From contig NZ_JABBXF010000032.1 in the NCBI RefSeq assembly GCF_013030945.1, positions 62,001 to 126,000 on the forward strand: a stretch of 64,000 bases of DNA. The letters are read 5' to 3'. The translations under genes and the position numbers were made by a program. This DNA comes from Streptomyces morookaense. GTDB lineage: Bacteria; Actinomycetota; Actinomycetes; Streptomycetales; Streptomycetaceae. Below are positions 24,581-31,753 of this stretch, in pieces. The notes beneath the pieces are model-generated. The model made no database searches and was not told where the DNA came from. It was given only the letters and a program-made list of their open reading frames with translations. Numbering within the stretch: position 1 is the stretch's first letter; every line of letters begins with the position of its first letter.

Positions 24581-25795
24581 ATGGGACTGCGCATCAAGAC
24601 CGCCGTGGCGATCACGGCGGTCTCGGCCCTGGTCGCCGTCCTCATCGGGCTCGTCGTCCATCACCGCACCGCCGTCAACCAGTTGGACACCGCCCGCAGC
24701 GACATCGACCAGCGGCTGCTGAGCGCCGTCGAGGACCATGCGGCCGGCTTCGACCGGCCGCGGACGATCCTCAACCCCTACCGGATGCCCGGCCCGCTGC
24801 GCCGCGCCGTCGAACAGGGCAAGCGCGCCACCTACCTCGACCGCAGCGGCCCCGAGCCCACGCTGTGGGCCGCGACCCGGCTCGGCGACGACATCATCGT
24901 CATCAAACACGCCTACACCCGCCAGGACCGCAACCTCGCCTCCCTCGACGAGGACCTCTGGCTGGCCGGCGGCCTCGGCACCGCCCTCGCCGCCGCCTTC
25001 GGCGTGGCCCTGGCCACTGTCGTCGGGCGCCGCCTCAACGCCTCGGCGCGGACCGCCGAGCGCATCGCCGACGGCGACCTGACCGCCCGGCTGAAGCCGC
25101 GGGGCGGCAAGGACGAGATCGCCCGGCTCATCCACTCCGTCAACACCATGGCCGACGCGCTGGCCGCCCGGCTGCAGGCCGAGCGCGAGGTGACCGCCAA
25201 TATCGCCCACGAGCTGCGGACCCCGGTGGCCGGGCTGGTCGCGGCGGCCGGGCTGCTGCCGCCGGGCCGGCCCGCGGAGCTGGTCCGGGAACGGGCGCAG
25301 CGGGTGCGGTCGCTGATGGAGGACGTCCTGGAGGTGGCCCGGCTGGACGGCGACGCCGAGCAGGCCGAGACGGACGTGCGGGCGCTGGGCGAGCTGACCC
25401 GGCGGGCGGTGCGGGCTGCGGCTGCGCCGGGTCAGGAGGAGGTCACGGTCACGGTGGTGCGCGAGTGCCTGGTGGAGACGGATGCGCGGCGGGTGGAGCG
25501 GATACTGGCCAACCTCGTCACCAATGCCTTCCGGCACGGTGCCGCGCCGGTCGTCGCGGAGGTGGACGGTGGCGTCATAAGGGTCCGGGACGGGGGGCCC
25601 GGCTTCCCGGAACACCTGCTCACGCGCGGTCCTCAGCGCTTCCGCACCGGTTCGCGGTCCGGGCTCGGCCTGGGCCTGACCATTGCCGCGGGGCAGGCGC
25701 GGGTGCTGGGCGCCCGGCTGACGTTCACCAATCCCTCGGGCGGGGGCGCGGAGGCGGTACTGGACCTGCGGGACGCGGTGCGGGGCACCCCGTAA
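24581..25795 (+). CDS. Sensor histidine kinase (orphan)
   Basis: A 404-residue membrane kinase. Helix 1 is at residues 7-29 (AVAITAVSALVAVLIGLVV), then an extracytoplasmic domain of about 100 residues, helix 2 (LAGGLGTALAAAFGVALATV), and a HAMP segment (RRLNASARTAERIADGDLTA). The HisKA phosphorylation site is IAHELRTP. The ATPase domain has the N box ILANLVTNAFRHG, G1 VRDGGPGF and G2 SRSGLGLGLTIA. No response regulator gene is adjacent; the neighbours are a lipoprotein and a DUF1269 protein. ATG 24581 has AGGGG about eight bases upstream. Confidence 0.9.
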   Translation: MGLRIKTAVAITAVSALVAVLIGLVVHHRTAVNQLDTARSDIDQRLLSAVEDHAAGFDRPRTILNPYRMPGPLRRAVEQGKRATYLDRSGPEPTLWAATRLGDDIIVIKHAYTRQDRNLASLDEDLWLAGGLGTALAAAFGVALATVVGRRLNASARTAERIADGDLTARLKPRGGKDEIARLIHSVNTMADALAARLQAEREVTANIAHELRTPVAGLVAAAGLLPPGRPAELVRERAQRVRSLMEDVLEVARLDGDAEQAETDVRALGELTRRAVRAAAAPGQEEVTVTVVRECLVETDARRVERILANLVTNAFRHGAAPVVAEVDGGVIRVRDGGPGFPEHLLTRGPQRFRTGSRSGLGLGLTIAAGQARVLGARLTFTNPSGGGAEAVLDLRDAVRGTP

Positions 25796-25844
25796 GGGGC
25801 GCGCTGGCGTGCGCCGCCGGGGACCCGCCCCGAGAGTGGGAGCC

Positions 25845-26381
25845 ATGAACGACAACGTCCTCTTCATGACCGTGCCCTCCCCAGAGCGCGGGCACCGCGC
25901 TCTGGAGGCCCTGCGCCAGGCGCACGCCGACGGCGACCTCACCCTGCGCGAGGGCGCCGTCATCGCCCGGGACGCGGAGGGGGCCCTGGACTTCCCCGAC
26001 GCCGTCGACAACACCGGCAGCGCCCACGCCTTCGCCATGGGCGGCCTGCTCGGCGGCCTGCTGGGCATCCTCGGCGGACCGCTCGGCGTCATGATCGGCT
26101 TCGGGGCGGGCGGGCTGGTCGGCGGGCTGCACGACGCCCGGGAGGCCACGGCCTCGAACGCGGCCCTGGAGATGCTGGCCGCGGAGGTGCCGCCGGGCGC
26201 CACGGTGCTGATGGCCGAGATCCAGGAGGACGGCCCGGAACCGGTGGACCGGCTGCTGGAACCGTTCGGCGAGGTGCGGCGCTACCCGGCGGAGCAGGTC
26301 CGGGCGGAGGTCGAGGCGGCGATCAAGGCGAGCCCTGCGAGCGGGACGAGCCGGACGAGCGGGGCGAAGCCGGCTCCGTGA
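25845..26381 (+). CDS. DUF1269 family membrane-associated protein
   Basis: A 178-residue protein resembling DUF1269. The N-terminal half has a ferredoxin-like pattern (MNDNVLFMTVPSPERGHRAL) with LREGAVIARDAEGALDF. A glycine-rich hydrophobic segment follows (GGLLGGLLGILGGPLGVMIG, then FGAGGLVGGLHD), probably a membrane hairpin. A second cytoplasmic portion contains GATVLMAEIQEDGPEPV. Function is unknown. The stop lies inside the 3' end of the convergent GNAT gene, a 59-bp overlap. ATG 25845 follows a weak GGGAG. Confidence 0.78.
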   Translation: MNDNVLFMTVPSPERGHRALEALRQAHADGDLTLREGAVIARDAEGALDFPDAVDNTGSAHAFAMGGLLGGLLGILGGPLGVMIGFGAGGLVGGLHDAREATASNAALEMLAAEVPPGATVLMAEIQEDGPEPVDRLLEPFGEVRRYPAEQVRAEVEAAIKASPASGTSRTSGAKPAP

Positions 26382-26859
26382 GCGGCTTGGTGAAGCAGCG
26401 GCTGCTGTCGTACGCGCGGTAGTGGCCGAATTTGAGTTGCTCGGGGACCGGTGCGTAGCCGGACGAGGCGTACAGCTCGATCGCCTCCGGCTGCATGATC
26501 CCGGTCTCCAGCACCATCCGTATCCGGCCCGCCGCCCGGGCGTCGTCCTCCAGCGCGGCCAGGATCCGGCGGGCCAGCCCGCGCCCGCGCGCGTGCGGGA
26601 CGACGTACATCCGCTTGATCTCGGCGTCGCCGTCCGCGTACCCCTCGCCGTTGCGGTCCTGCGCGCGCCAGCCGCCGGTGGCGACGGGCGTCCCGTCGTC
26701 CTCGTACGCGATGAGATACAGCCCACAGGGCGGGGCGAACTGGGCCGGGTCCATGACCGTGAAGTCGGGATCGCCGTACCGCTCCACGTACTCGAGTTGG
26801 ACCTGTTCCTGGAGTTTCACGGCGTCGGGATGGTCGTACGCCCTGGGCAGGATCCGCAT
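26323..26859 (-). CDS. GNAT family N-acetyltransferase
   Basis: A 178-residue acetyltransferase. The acetyl-CoA loop is clear in MYVVPHARGRGLARRILAAL (the Q/RxxGxG/A motif as RGRGLA), with the preceding strand VATGGWRA and the C-terminal strand pair YASSGYAPVPEQLKFG. The substrate is unknown. Start ATG 26859; only 34 bases separate it from the divergent exonuclease III gene, so the two promoters must overlap and leaders must be short. The Ser-rich C-terminal tail (SPRSSGSSRSQGSP) is encoded in the region overlapping the convergent DUF1269 gene. Confidence 0.88.
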   Translation of the reverse strand: MRILPRAYDHPDAVKLQEQVQLEYVERYGDPDFTVMDPAQFAPPCGLYLIAYEDDGTPVATGGWRAQDRNGEGYADGDAEIKRMYVVPHARGRGLARRILAALEDDARAAGRIRMVLETGIMQPEAIELYASSGYAPVPEQLKFGHYRAYDSSRCFTKPLTEPASPRSSGSSRSQGSP

Positions 26860-26893
26860 TCGACGATCGTACGGAAACGGGTACCGTACCGGA

Positions 26894-27685
26894 ATGCTCA
26901 CCGTGACGACCGTGAACGTGAACGGCCTGCGCGCTGCGGCCAAAAAGGGCTTCGTGGAGTGGCTGGCACAGACCGAGGCGGACGTCGTCTGCCTCCAGGA
27001 GGTGCGGGCCGAGCCGCACCAGCTGCCCGACGAGGTGCGCGAGCCGGAGGGCTGGCACGTGGTGCACGCCCCGGCGGCGGCCAAGGGCCGCGCCGGCGTC
27101 TCCGTCTACTCCCGGCGCGAGCCGGACGCGGTGCGCATCGGCTTCGGCTCGGCCGAGTTCGACGGCAGCGGCCGCTATGCGGAGATCGACCTGCCGGGTG
27201 TGACGGTGGCCAGCCTCTACCTGCCCTCGGGCGAGGTCGGCACGGAGCGCCAGGACGAGAAGGAACGCTTCATGGCGGAGTTCCTGCCGTATCTGACCGG
27301 GCTGCGCGCCCGGTCGGCGGCGGACGGGCGCGAGGCGCTGGTGTGCGGCGACTGGAACATCGCGCACACCGAGGCGGACCTCAAGAACTGGAAGGCCAAC
27401 CGCAAGTGCGCGGGGTTCCTCCCGGAGGAACGGGCCTGGCTGTCCGAGGTGTTCGAGCAGTACACGGACGTGGTGCGGACCCTCCACCCGGGGGTGGAGG
27501 GCCCCTACTCCTGGTGGTCCTACCGCGGGCGTGCCTTCGACAACGACTCGGGCTGGCGGATCGACTACCTCGCCGCCACGGCGGGGCTCGCGGCGCGCGC
27601 TCTCAAGGCCCGTGTGGAGCGGGCCGCCTCGCATGCGGAGCGGTGGAGCGATCACGCTCCCGTGACTGCTGTCTTCGGGGCCTGA
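26894..27685 (+). CDS. xthA: Exodeoxyribonuclease III
   Basis: A 263-residue Mg2+-dependent AP endonuclease and 3'-5' exonuclease of base excision repair. The fold signature runs in order: TVNVNGLRAAAKKG, VVCLQEVRAEP (metal-binding Glu), ASLYLPSGE, ALVCGDWNIAHTEADLKN (catalytic Asp and Asn), SWWSYRGRAFDNDSGWRIDY (Asp/His region) and the C-terminal WSDHAPVTAVF with the catalytic Asp-His. ATG 26894 follows GGTACCGTACCGGA with no ribosome site, so translation is probably leaderless. Confidence 0.95.
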   Translation: MLTVTTVNVNGLRAAAKKGFVEWLAQTEADVVCLQEVRAEPHQLPDEVREPEGWHVVHAPAAAKGRAGVSVYSRREPDAVRIGFGSAEFDGSGRYAEIDLPGVTVASLYLPSGEVGTERQDEKERFMAEFLPYLTGLRARSAADGREALVCGDWNIAHTEADLKNWKANRKCAGFLPEERAWLSEVFEQYTDVVRTLHPGVEGPYSWWSYRGRAFDNDSGWRIDYLAATAGLAARALKARVERAASHAERWSDHAPVTAVFGA

Positions 27686-27716
27686 GTCCGGCTGCGGGCC
27701 GGCCCCTGCGGGGAGC

Positions 27717-28445
27717 TCACACCCGCTGCAGGTCCGACTGCAGTGTCGCCAGGTCGATGCCGTTGACCTTGCCGACCTCCTTGTACTCCTGCGAGAGCAC
27801 CGCCCACGCCTCGTCCGAGTAGGTGGACCACCAGTCCCACGCGATGGGCTGCACGGCGCCCCAGGTGATGCAGTACAGCCAGTCCGCGTCGTAGCCGAGC
27901 AGCGGTATCGCGTGGCCGCCCTCGATCGACTGGTTCTGCCAGCCGGGGTCGAGGGTCCACGGCTTGCCCGCGGCGAACTGGGTCTGGGCGTTGGACGGGA
28001 CCTGGATGCCGGCGTAGACGCCGCCGAAGAGGCTGATGGTCTGCTTGAGCGCGGTCAGGTCGTGGACGTTGACGGGCGCGTAGGCCACCACCTTGTTGCC
28101 CCAGAGGCCGCCGTTCTGCCAGGACTTGAGGACGTGGGACTCCACGAGGCCGGTGTCCTTGCCGCCGGACAGCTTCAGGTACTGGTCGATCACCTGCTGC
28201 TCGGTGGGCACCGAGTCCTTGGACCCGGTCTGGGCGTTCCACGACTGGATCGTGTGGGCCGCGGCGGCCATGGTGCAGTCGCCGTAGCGGTCGTTGCCGT
28301 CCATGGGCCAGTTCGTGACGTTCTTCGCCCAGTCCACCGCAGGCGGCGGATCGGGCAGCGGCGCCGCGGCATAAGCGGTGAACTCCTTGAGCGCCACCGG
28401 GAATTGCGGGCGCAGCTTGCCGAATTTTCCTGCAGCACGGGCCAT
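27717..28445 (-). CDS. Papain-like (C1-type) cysteine peptidase family protein
   Basis: A 242-residue protein with the order of catalytic residues of papain-like enzymes: Cys57 in YGDCTMAAAAHTIQSW and His178 in EGGHAIPLLGYD, followed by the aromatic block CITWGAVQPIAWDWWSTYSD and DEAWAVLS. No signal peptide or prodomain is seen, so it may act in the cytoplasm or leave by a non-classical path. Family members in actinobacteria are uncharacterised; the enzyme activity is inferred. ATG 28445 has GGAG nine bases upstream. Two direct TCCCAGAG repeats lie in its upstream region. Confidence 0.75.
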   Translation of the reverse strand: MARAAGKFGKLRPQFPVALKEFTAYAAAPLPDPPPAVDWAKNVTNWPMDGNDRYGDCTMAAAAHTIQSWNAQTGSKDSVPTEQQVIDQYLKLSGGKDTGLVESHVLKSWQNGGLWGNKVVAYAPVNVHDLTALKQTISLFGGVYAGIQVPSNAQTQFAAGKPWTLDPGWQNQSIEGGHAIPLLGYDADWLYCITWGAVQPIAWDWWSTYSDEAWAVLSQEYKEVGKVNGIDLATLQSDLQRV

Positions 28446-28497
28446 TTCTCTTCACTCCGTTGCATCCGGTGGGGGAGGTGCAGGGTGAGGACCAAGC

Positions 28498-28525
28498 TCC
28501 CAGAGGAGGGGGTCATTTCCCAGAG
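28498..28525. repeat. Direct repeat TCCCAGAG, 20-bp period
   Basis: TCCCAGAG occurs at 28498-28505 and 28518-28525, exactly two helical turns apart, between the papain-like gene and the DUF4436 gene. It may be a two-site binding region for a regulator of the leftward peptidase gene. Confidence 0.45.
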
Positions 28526-28551
28526 TAATGCCGTATTCCGGGGGCGCATTT

Positions 28552-29460
28552 TTACCCGCGGCGGGGCGCGCTGGGTCGTCGATCCTTCAACAGTTTGGCC
28601 CGTTCGGCCTCGAATCCGACGACGACCACGTAGACCACGCTGGCCGCGATGATCAGGTTGGCCCAGAAGAACGCGGCGTAGTCGAAGGCCGAACCGATGG
28701 GCGGATCGCCGGGTGCGGCCTTGCGCAGTGCGACGAGGGCGAACAGGGTGGCCGCCATCCAGGAGAGGGCTGCCCAGGCCATGCCGCGGCGGTACCAGGC
28801 GGCCAGCCGGGCGCCCACCAGCACCGCCAGGGCCATCAGCCACATCACGATCATCATGAACCAGGCGAGGAGGAAATTGCTGCGCGAGCGCCTGATGCTC
28901 AGTCGCAGGCCCGTCCCCAACTCCTTGGCGACGAGCCGGTCCTTGTGGGCGACGAAGAACGGGTCCTTGTCGAGCACGCGCACCGAGACCGGGACGTCCT
29001 TGCCGTCGGCCGTGGGGTCGAAGGCCACGTAGGTGATGTAGCGGTCGAAGGGGTAATCGGAGATCGTGCCCTTCTGGAGGTGGAAGGCCAGGGTCTCGGT
29101 GCGGATCGGCTGGTGTGCCGGGTAGTGCAGCACGGGCCGCTCGCCCGAACTGGTCTCGATCGTCAGATCCTTGGTCGGCATGTCGCGTTCTCCGGGCTGC
29201 CGCAGGGATCCCTTGGGGTCGATGTCCACCCAGGCCGTGACGCTCTGCGTCGCGGCGTCGCTGTGCAGGAGGTGGACCTTGACGTCCAGCCGGTCCGGGG
29301 TCTGCTCGGAGCCGGTCTGCATCCCCTGCTCGCGGTGGTCGCGCTCGTTGACGTACAGCACGGCTCCGGCCGCACACAGCCCCGCGATCAGCAGCGCCGC
29401 CACGGCCGGGAACCACCAGTGCCGGACGGTGCGGCGCAGGCTGCTCGGAGGGCGGGGCAT
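28552..29460 (-). CDS. DUF4436 family membrane protein
   Basis: A 302-residue membrane protein. Helix 1 (WFPAVAALLIAGLCAAGAVL) is followed by an extracytoplasmic strand-rich domain of about 160 residues (VTAWVDIDPKGSLR, YPFDRYITYVAFDPTADGKD). Three more helices follow: FLLAWFMMIVMWLMALAVLV, MAWAALSWMAATLFALVAL and FWANLIIAASVVYVVVVGF. The YPFDRY motif in the external domain is typical of DUF4436. Function is unknown. It lies alone between the papain-like gene and the Xre cluster. Confidence 0.82.
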   Translation of the reverse strand: MPRPPSSLRRTVRHWWFPAVAALLIAGLCAAGAVLYVNERDHREQGMQTGSEQTPDRLDVKVHLLHSDAATQSVTAWVDIDPKGSLRQPGERDMPTKDLTIETSSGERPVLHYPAHQPIRTETLAFHLQKGTISDYPFDRYITYVAFDPTADGKDVPVSVRVLDKDPFFVAHKDRLVAKELGTGLRLSIRRSRSNFLLAWFMMIVMWLMALAVLVGARLAAWYRRGMAWAALSWMAATLFALVALRKAAPGDPPIGSAFDYAAFFWANLIIAASVVYVVVVGFEAERAKLLKDRRPSAPRRG

Positions 29461-29532
29461 ATGCCGAGCGTAGGCGGGCCGGGGGCGCCGGGGCGCCTCC
29501 GGCGAGGCCGGACGGGTGGCGGCGGTTCCGTC

Positions 29533-29853
29533 TCACGTGTGCGCTTCGCGCTGATGACGCCCCATCAGTACGGTGCAGTCGGTCGCCCTGCTCAAGTCGC
29601 CTGCGGCAACGGCTTCCGCGTGCTCGGCCTTGAGCGCGGAGCACTCCACGCAGCGCTTCGTCGTCCCGACGGGCCGGACACGGGCGGGCGGACAGTCCCA
29701 CTCACGGCCGCCGCCCTGGGGGCGGAGCTGGACGTAGGGGCCCTCGGTGCCCATGACGATGCCGAGGCGGCCGGTGCGGGTGTCGAGGGCGGGGGTGCCG
29801 GGTGCCAGGCCGGCGGCTTCGGTGGCGGTCTCCGCCTTGGGGGTGTTCTCCAT
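29533..29853 (-). CDS. Small protein of the Xre/DUF6879 cluster
   Basis: A 106-residue cytoplasmic protein. The middle resembles small Streptomyces proteins found with WhiJ-type regulators: GTPALDTRTGRLGIVMGTEG, YVQLRPQGGGREWDCPP. The C-terminal half has a Cys pair (KRCVECSALKAEHAEA) and ends ATDCTVLMGRHQREAHT. No biochemical function is known. Its promoter carries the same 28-nt box as the promoter of the upstream pair. The -10 TAACGT would place transcription almost at ATG 29853, so the mRNA is probably leaderless; a GTG at 29862 is an alternative. Confidence 0.7.
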   Translation of the reverse strand: MENTPKAETATEAAGLAPGTPALDTRTGRLGIVMGTEGPYVQLRPQGGGREWDCPPARVRPVGTTKRCVECSALKAEHAEAVAAGDLSRATDCTVLMGRHQREAHT

Positions 29854-29860
29854 GAACGGC

Positions 29861-29910
29861 ACGTTAGGGATGGCGGGTTGGCGCTGTCCGCTTCGATTCG
29901 CGAATATTCG
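29861..29910 (-). promoter_or_regulatory. Promoter and shared 28-nt box before the small cluster gene
   Basis: On the gene strand: box CGAATATTCGCGAATC, 4 bases, then CGGACAGC (29910-29883), which includes a -35-like CGGACA; 18-nt spacer; -10 TAACGT (complement of 29861-29866). The box contains two overlapping palindromes (CGAATATTCG and ATTCGCGAAT). The same 8+4+16 layout is at 31589-31616. Confidence 0.7.
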
Positions 29911-29940
29911 TGTCCGGGCAGCGGCATGTCTGCATGATGC

Positions 29941-30783
29941 TCACGGGACTCCGAGGGCGCGCCGGGCCCGGGTGATGACGCGATGTGCATCCGCCCCGTA
30001 GGCGGCTGCATCCGACAAGGCCTGCCACACCCGGAGGTGTACGCCGACGCTCTGCGCGTCGTCGAGCCACAGCTCCGCGTGCCAGTCCTCCGCGATCACC
30101 AGCCGTTCGTCGTACACCCAGAACCCGTTGGCCGGCGGAATGGCGAGCGAGGCCTCGAACGGGATGATGCCAAGGGACACGGTGTCCAGCCCGAGGACGC
30201 CGTTCAGACGGTCGAGCTGTGCGGCAAGCACCGAGGGCGGGCAGACGAGGGAGCGCAGAGCGGCTTCCCACATGAGGATGCGATAGGACTTCCCCGGTAC
30301 GTAGAGCAGCTCCTGGCGCTTGATACGCGCGCGCACGGCTTCCTCGACGTCCCGTACCGATCCGTGAAGGTCCGCATACCGCGAAAACACGTACCTGGCG
30401 TACTCGGCAGTCTGGAGCATGCCGACGACCATCGCTCCTTCCCACGCGTGGAACACGGAGGACCGTTCGTATTCGGCGGTGAGGGCGTCCTGTACGGGCC
30501 TGTGCCCGGCGGCGAGTTGCCTGTGCCAGGACCGGGAACGCGACTCCAGGCTGCGGAGGCGTGCCGTCAGCTCTTCCGCCGTTCCGGGCCGTCCGGTTCC
30601 CTCCGCCCAGGCCCGCAGGTCGTCCGCGGTGGCCGTCTGCTTGCCGGTCTCCAACTTGCTGACCTTGGACTGGGGCCACCCCAGCCGGGCTGCCAACTCC
30701 CGCCCGGTGAGGCCCTCTTCGGTGCGCAGCTCGCGTAGCCGCGCACCGAGGGAGAGCCTGGCCTGCTGGAAGTCCGTGGTCAC
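29941..30783 (-). CDS. Xre-family regulator with DUF5753 domain (WhiJ-like)
   Basis: A 280-residue DNA-binding protein. Residues about 10-70 form a Cro/CI helix-turn-helix (LGARLRELRTEEGLTGRELA, LGWPQSKVSKLETGKQTAT). Residues about 100-275 are DUF5753 (VFHAWEGAMVVGMLQTAEYA, RQELLYVPGKSYRILMWEAA, LGIIPFEASLAIPPANGFWV). This is the architecture of WhiJ and Scr1, regulators of development and antibiotic production usually encoded beside a small DUF397 protein. Here the partners are instead a DUF6879 protein upstream (GTGA overlap, so translationally coupled) and the small protein downstream. The shared box upstream of both partners is a plausible autoregulatory target. Confidence 0.88.
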   Translation of the reverse strand: MTTDFQQARLSLGARLRELRTEEGLTGRELAARLGWPQSKVSKLETGKQTATADDLRAWAEGTGRPGTAEELTARLRSLESRSRSWHRQLAAGHRPVQDALTAEYERSSVFHAWEGAMVVGMLQTAEYARYVFSRYADLHGSVRDVEEAVRARIKRQELLYVPGKSYRILMWEAALRSLVCPPSVLAAQLDRLNGVLGLDTVSLGIIPFEASLAIPPANGFWVYDERLVIAEDWHAELWLDDAQSVGVHLRVWQALSDAAAYGADAHRVITRARRALGVP

Positions 30784-31532
30784 CCCATGGACGGTACCCG
30801 AGCCGCGAAGATGTCGTAGGGGACGGCGTGGTGCCAGGCCGCGTCCCGGATCTGGCAGGCGCGCGCGACCTCCACCGGGTTCGTGATCAGTTCGACTCCC
30901 GTCATCCCGTCGGCGTCGTCGAAGTGGAGACGGGCGATCACGCGGGAGTCGAAGAGCCAGAAGTCGTCGTCGGGAAGCTTCAGTCGCTCGGCCTCGCTCC
31001 TCCAGAGGTTCCGGATGTCCTCGCCGACGGCGGTGTTGCGGCGTGCGTTGTCGAGCAGATAACGCTGGCCGGGGGTCGGCGGGTTGTCCACGATCCGCAC
31101 GCGCTCGAACCGCTTGCCCAGTGCGGCCTGCGCACGGCGGGAGGCGCACCACGGGTCGTCCGGATCCCAGCCGGCGTCCTCGCCGCGCGCGAATCGCCGG
31201 TACGTCTCCGTCTCCTCGTCCGACCGGTAGCGGCGCCTGGACTCGAGGCGCCATGCCGTGTGCTCGAAGCTCTCGAACATGTCGTCGAACTCTTCGAGAG
31301 CAATCATCGTGGCGACCCTGGGGGCATCCCGCGGAGCGAAGTCGGCCAGCAGTACGCGGGGGACCACCACGAACCCTTCCCCGTCCTTCACGTTCCGGAG
31401 TTGGGCCACGTCCTCGGGGTCGGTCACCGATTCTCCCTGGACCAGGACGTCGCCCGTGTCCAGGTCCTCGTACAGCGTCGGGCAGCCGTTGTTTCCGGAG
31501 TTCGTACCGATGAAGCGCAGTCGCCGGGCCAT
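30780..31532 (-). CDS. DUF6879-like protein with N-terminal extra domain
   Basis: A 250-residue protein with two parts. Residues 1-72 (MARRLRFIGTNSGNNGCPTL, then YEDLDTGDVLVQGESVTDPE, ending VVVPRVLLADFAP) resemble a protein I recall as a separate small Streptomyces gene. Residues 78-250 are DUF6879-like: EEFDDMFESFEHTAWRLESR, NPPTPGQRYLLDNA, DFWLFDSRVIARLHFDD. The junction suggests a fusion of two neighbouring genes. Function is unknown; DUF6879 proteins commonly sit beside Xre/DUF5753 regulators. ATG 31532 has AGGGGA seven bases upstream, and the stop overlaps the regulator start. Confidence 0.78.
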   Translation of the reverse strand: MARRLRFIGTNSGNNGCPTLYEDLDTGDVLVQGESVTDPEDVAQLRNVKDGEGFVVVPRVLLADFAPRDAPRVATMIALEEFDDMFESFEHTAWRLESRRRYRSDEETETYRRFARGEDAGWDPDDPWCASRRAQAALGKRFERVRIVDNPPTPGQRYLLDNARRNTAVGEDIRNLWRSEAERLKLPDDDFWLFDSRVIARLHFDDADGMTGVELITNPVEVARACQIRDAAWHHAVPYDIFAARVPSMG

Positions 31533-31588
31533 CGCCGTTTCCCCTTTCGCCGGGCAGGTGGCGTCCAGGATGGCGGCGGCCCTGGCCG

Positions 31589-31616
31589 GCTGTCCGGCGT
31601 GATTCGCGATTATTCG
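31589..31616 (-). promoter_or_regulatory. Shared 28-nt box upstream of the DUF6879-Xre pair
   Basis: On the gene strand: CGAATAATCGCGAATC, 4 bases, CGGACAGC. It matches the box at 29883-29910 at 23 of 24 positions outside the 4-nt spacer. CGGACA may serve as -35; the -10 18 bases on (CATCCT) is weak, which suggests dependence on an activator. Confidence 0.65.
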
Positions 31617-31701
31617 CCCGCCGCACCCCACGTGACCCTCGGTAACTCCCTTGCTCCGGGCCTCTATCGCCATCGGCGGCCCCTGGCTTACGCTCCCGAC
31701 T

Positions 31702-31721
31702 GTGCCAGCAATCGCTGGCAC
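31702..31721 (+). promoter_or_regulatory. Operator-like palindrome before the monooxygenase operon
   Basis: GTGCCAGC (31702-31709), AATC, GCTGGCAC (31714-31721): a perfect 8-bp inverted repeat 32 bases before the start codon. TACGCT just upstream (31690-31695) may be the -10, so a protein bound here would block elongation. Confidence 0.5.
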
Positions 31722-31753
31722 CTTCGAGGCGATCCGGGGAGGCTGCGGCAGAC

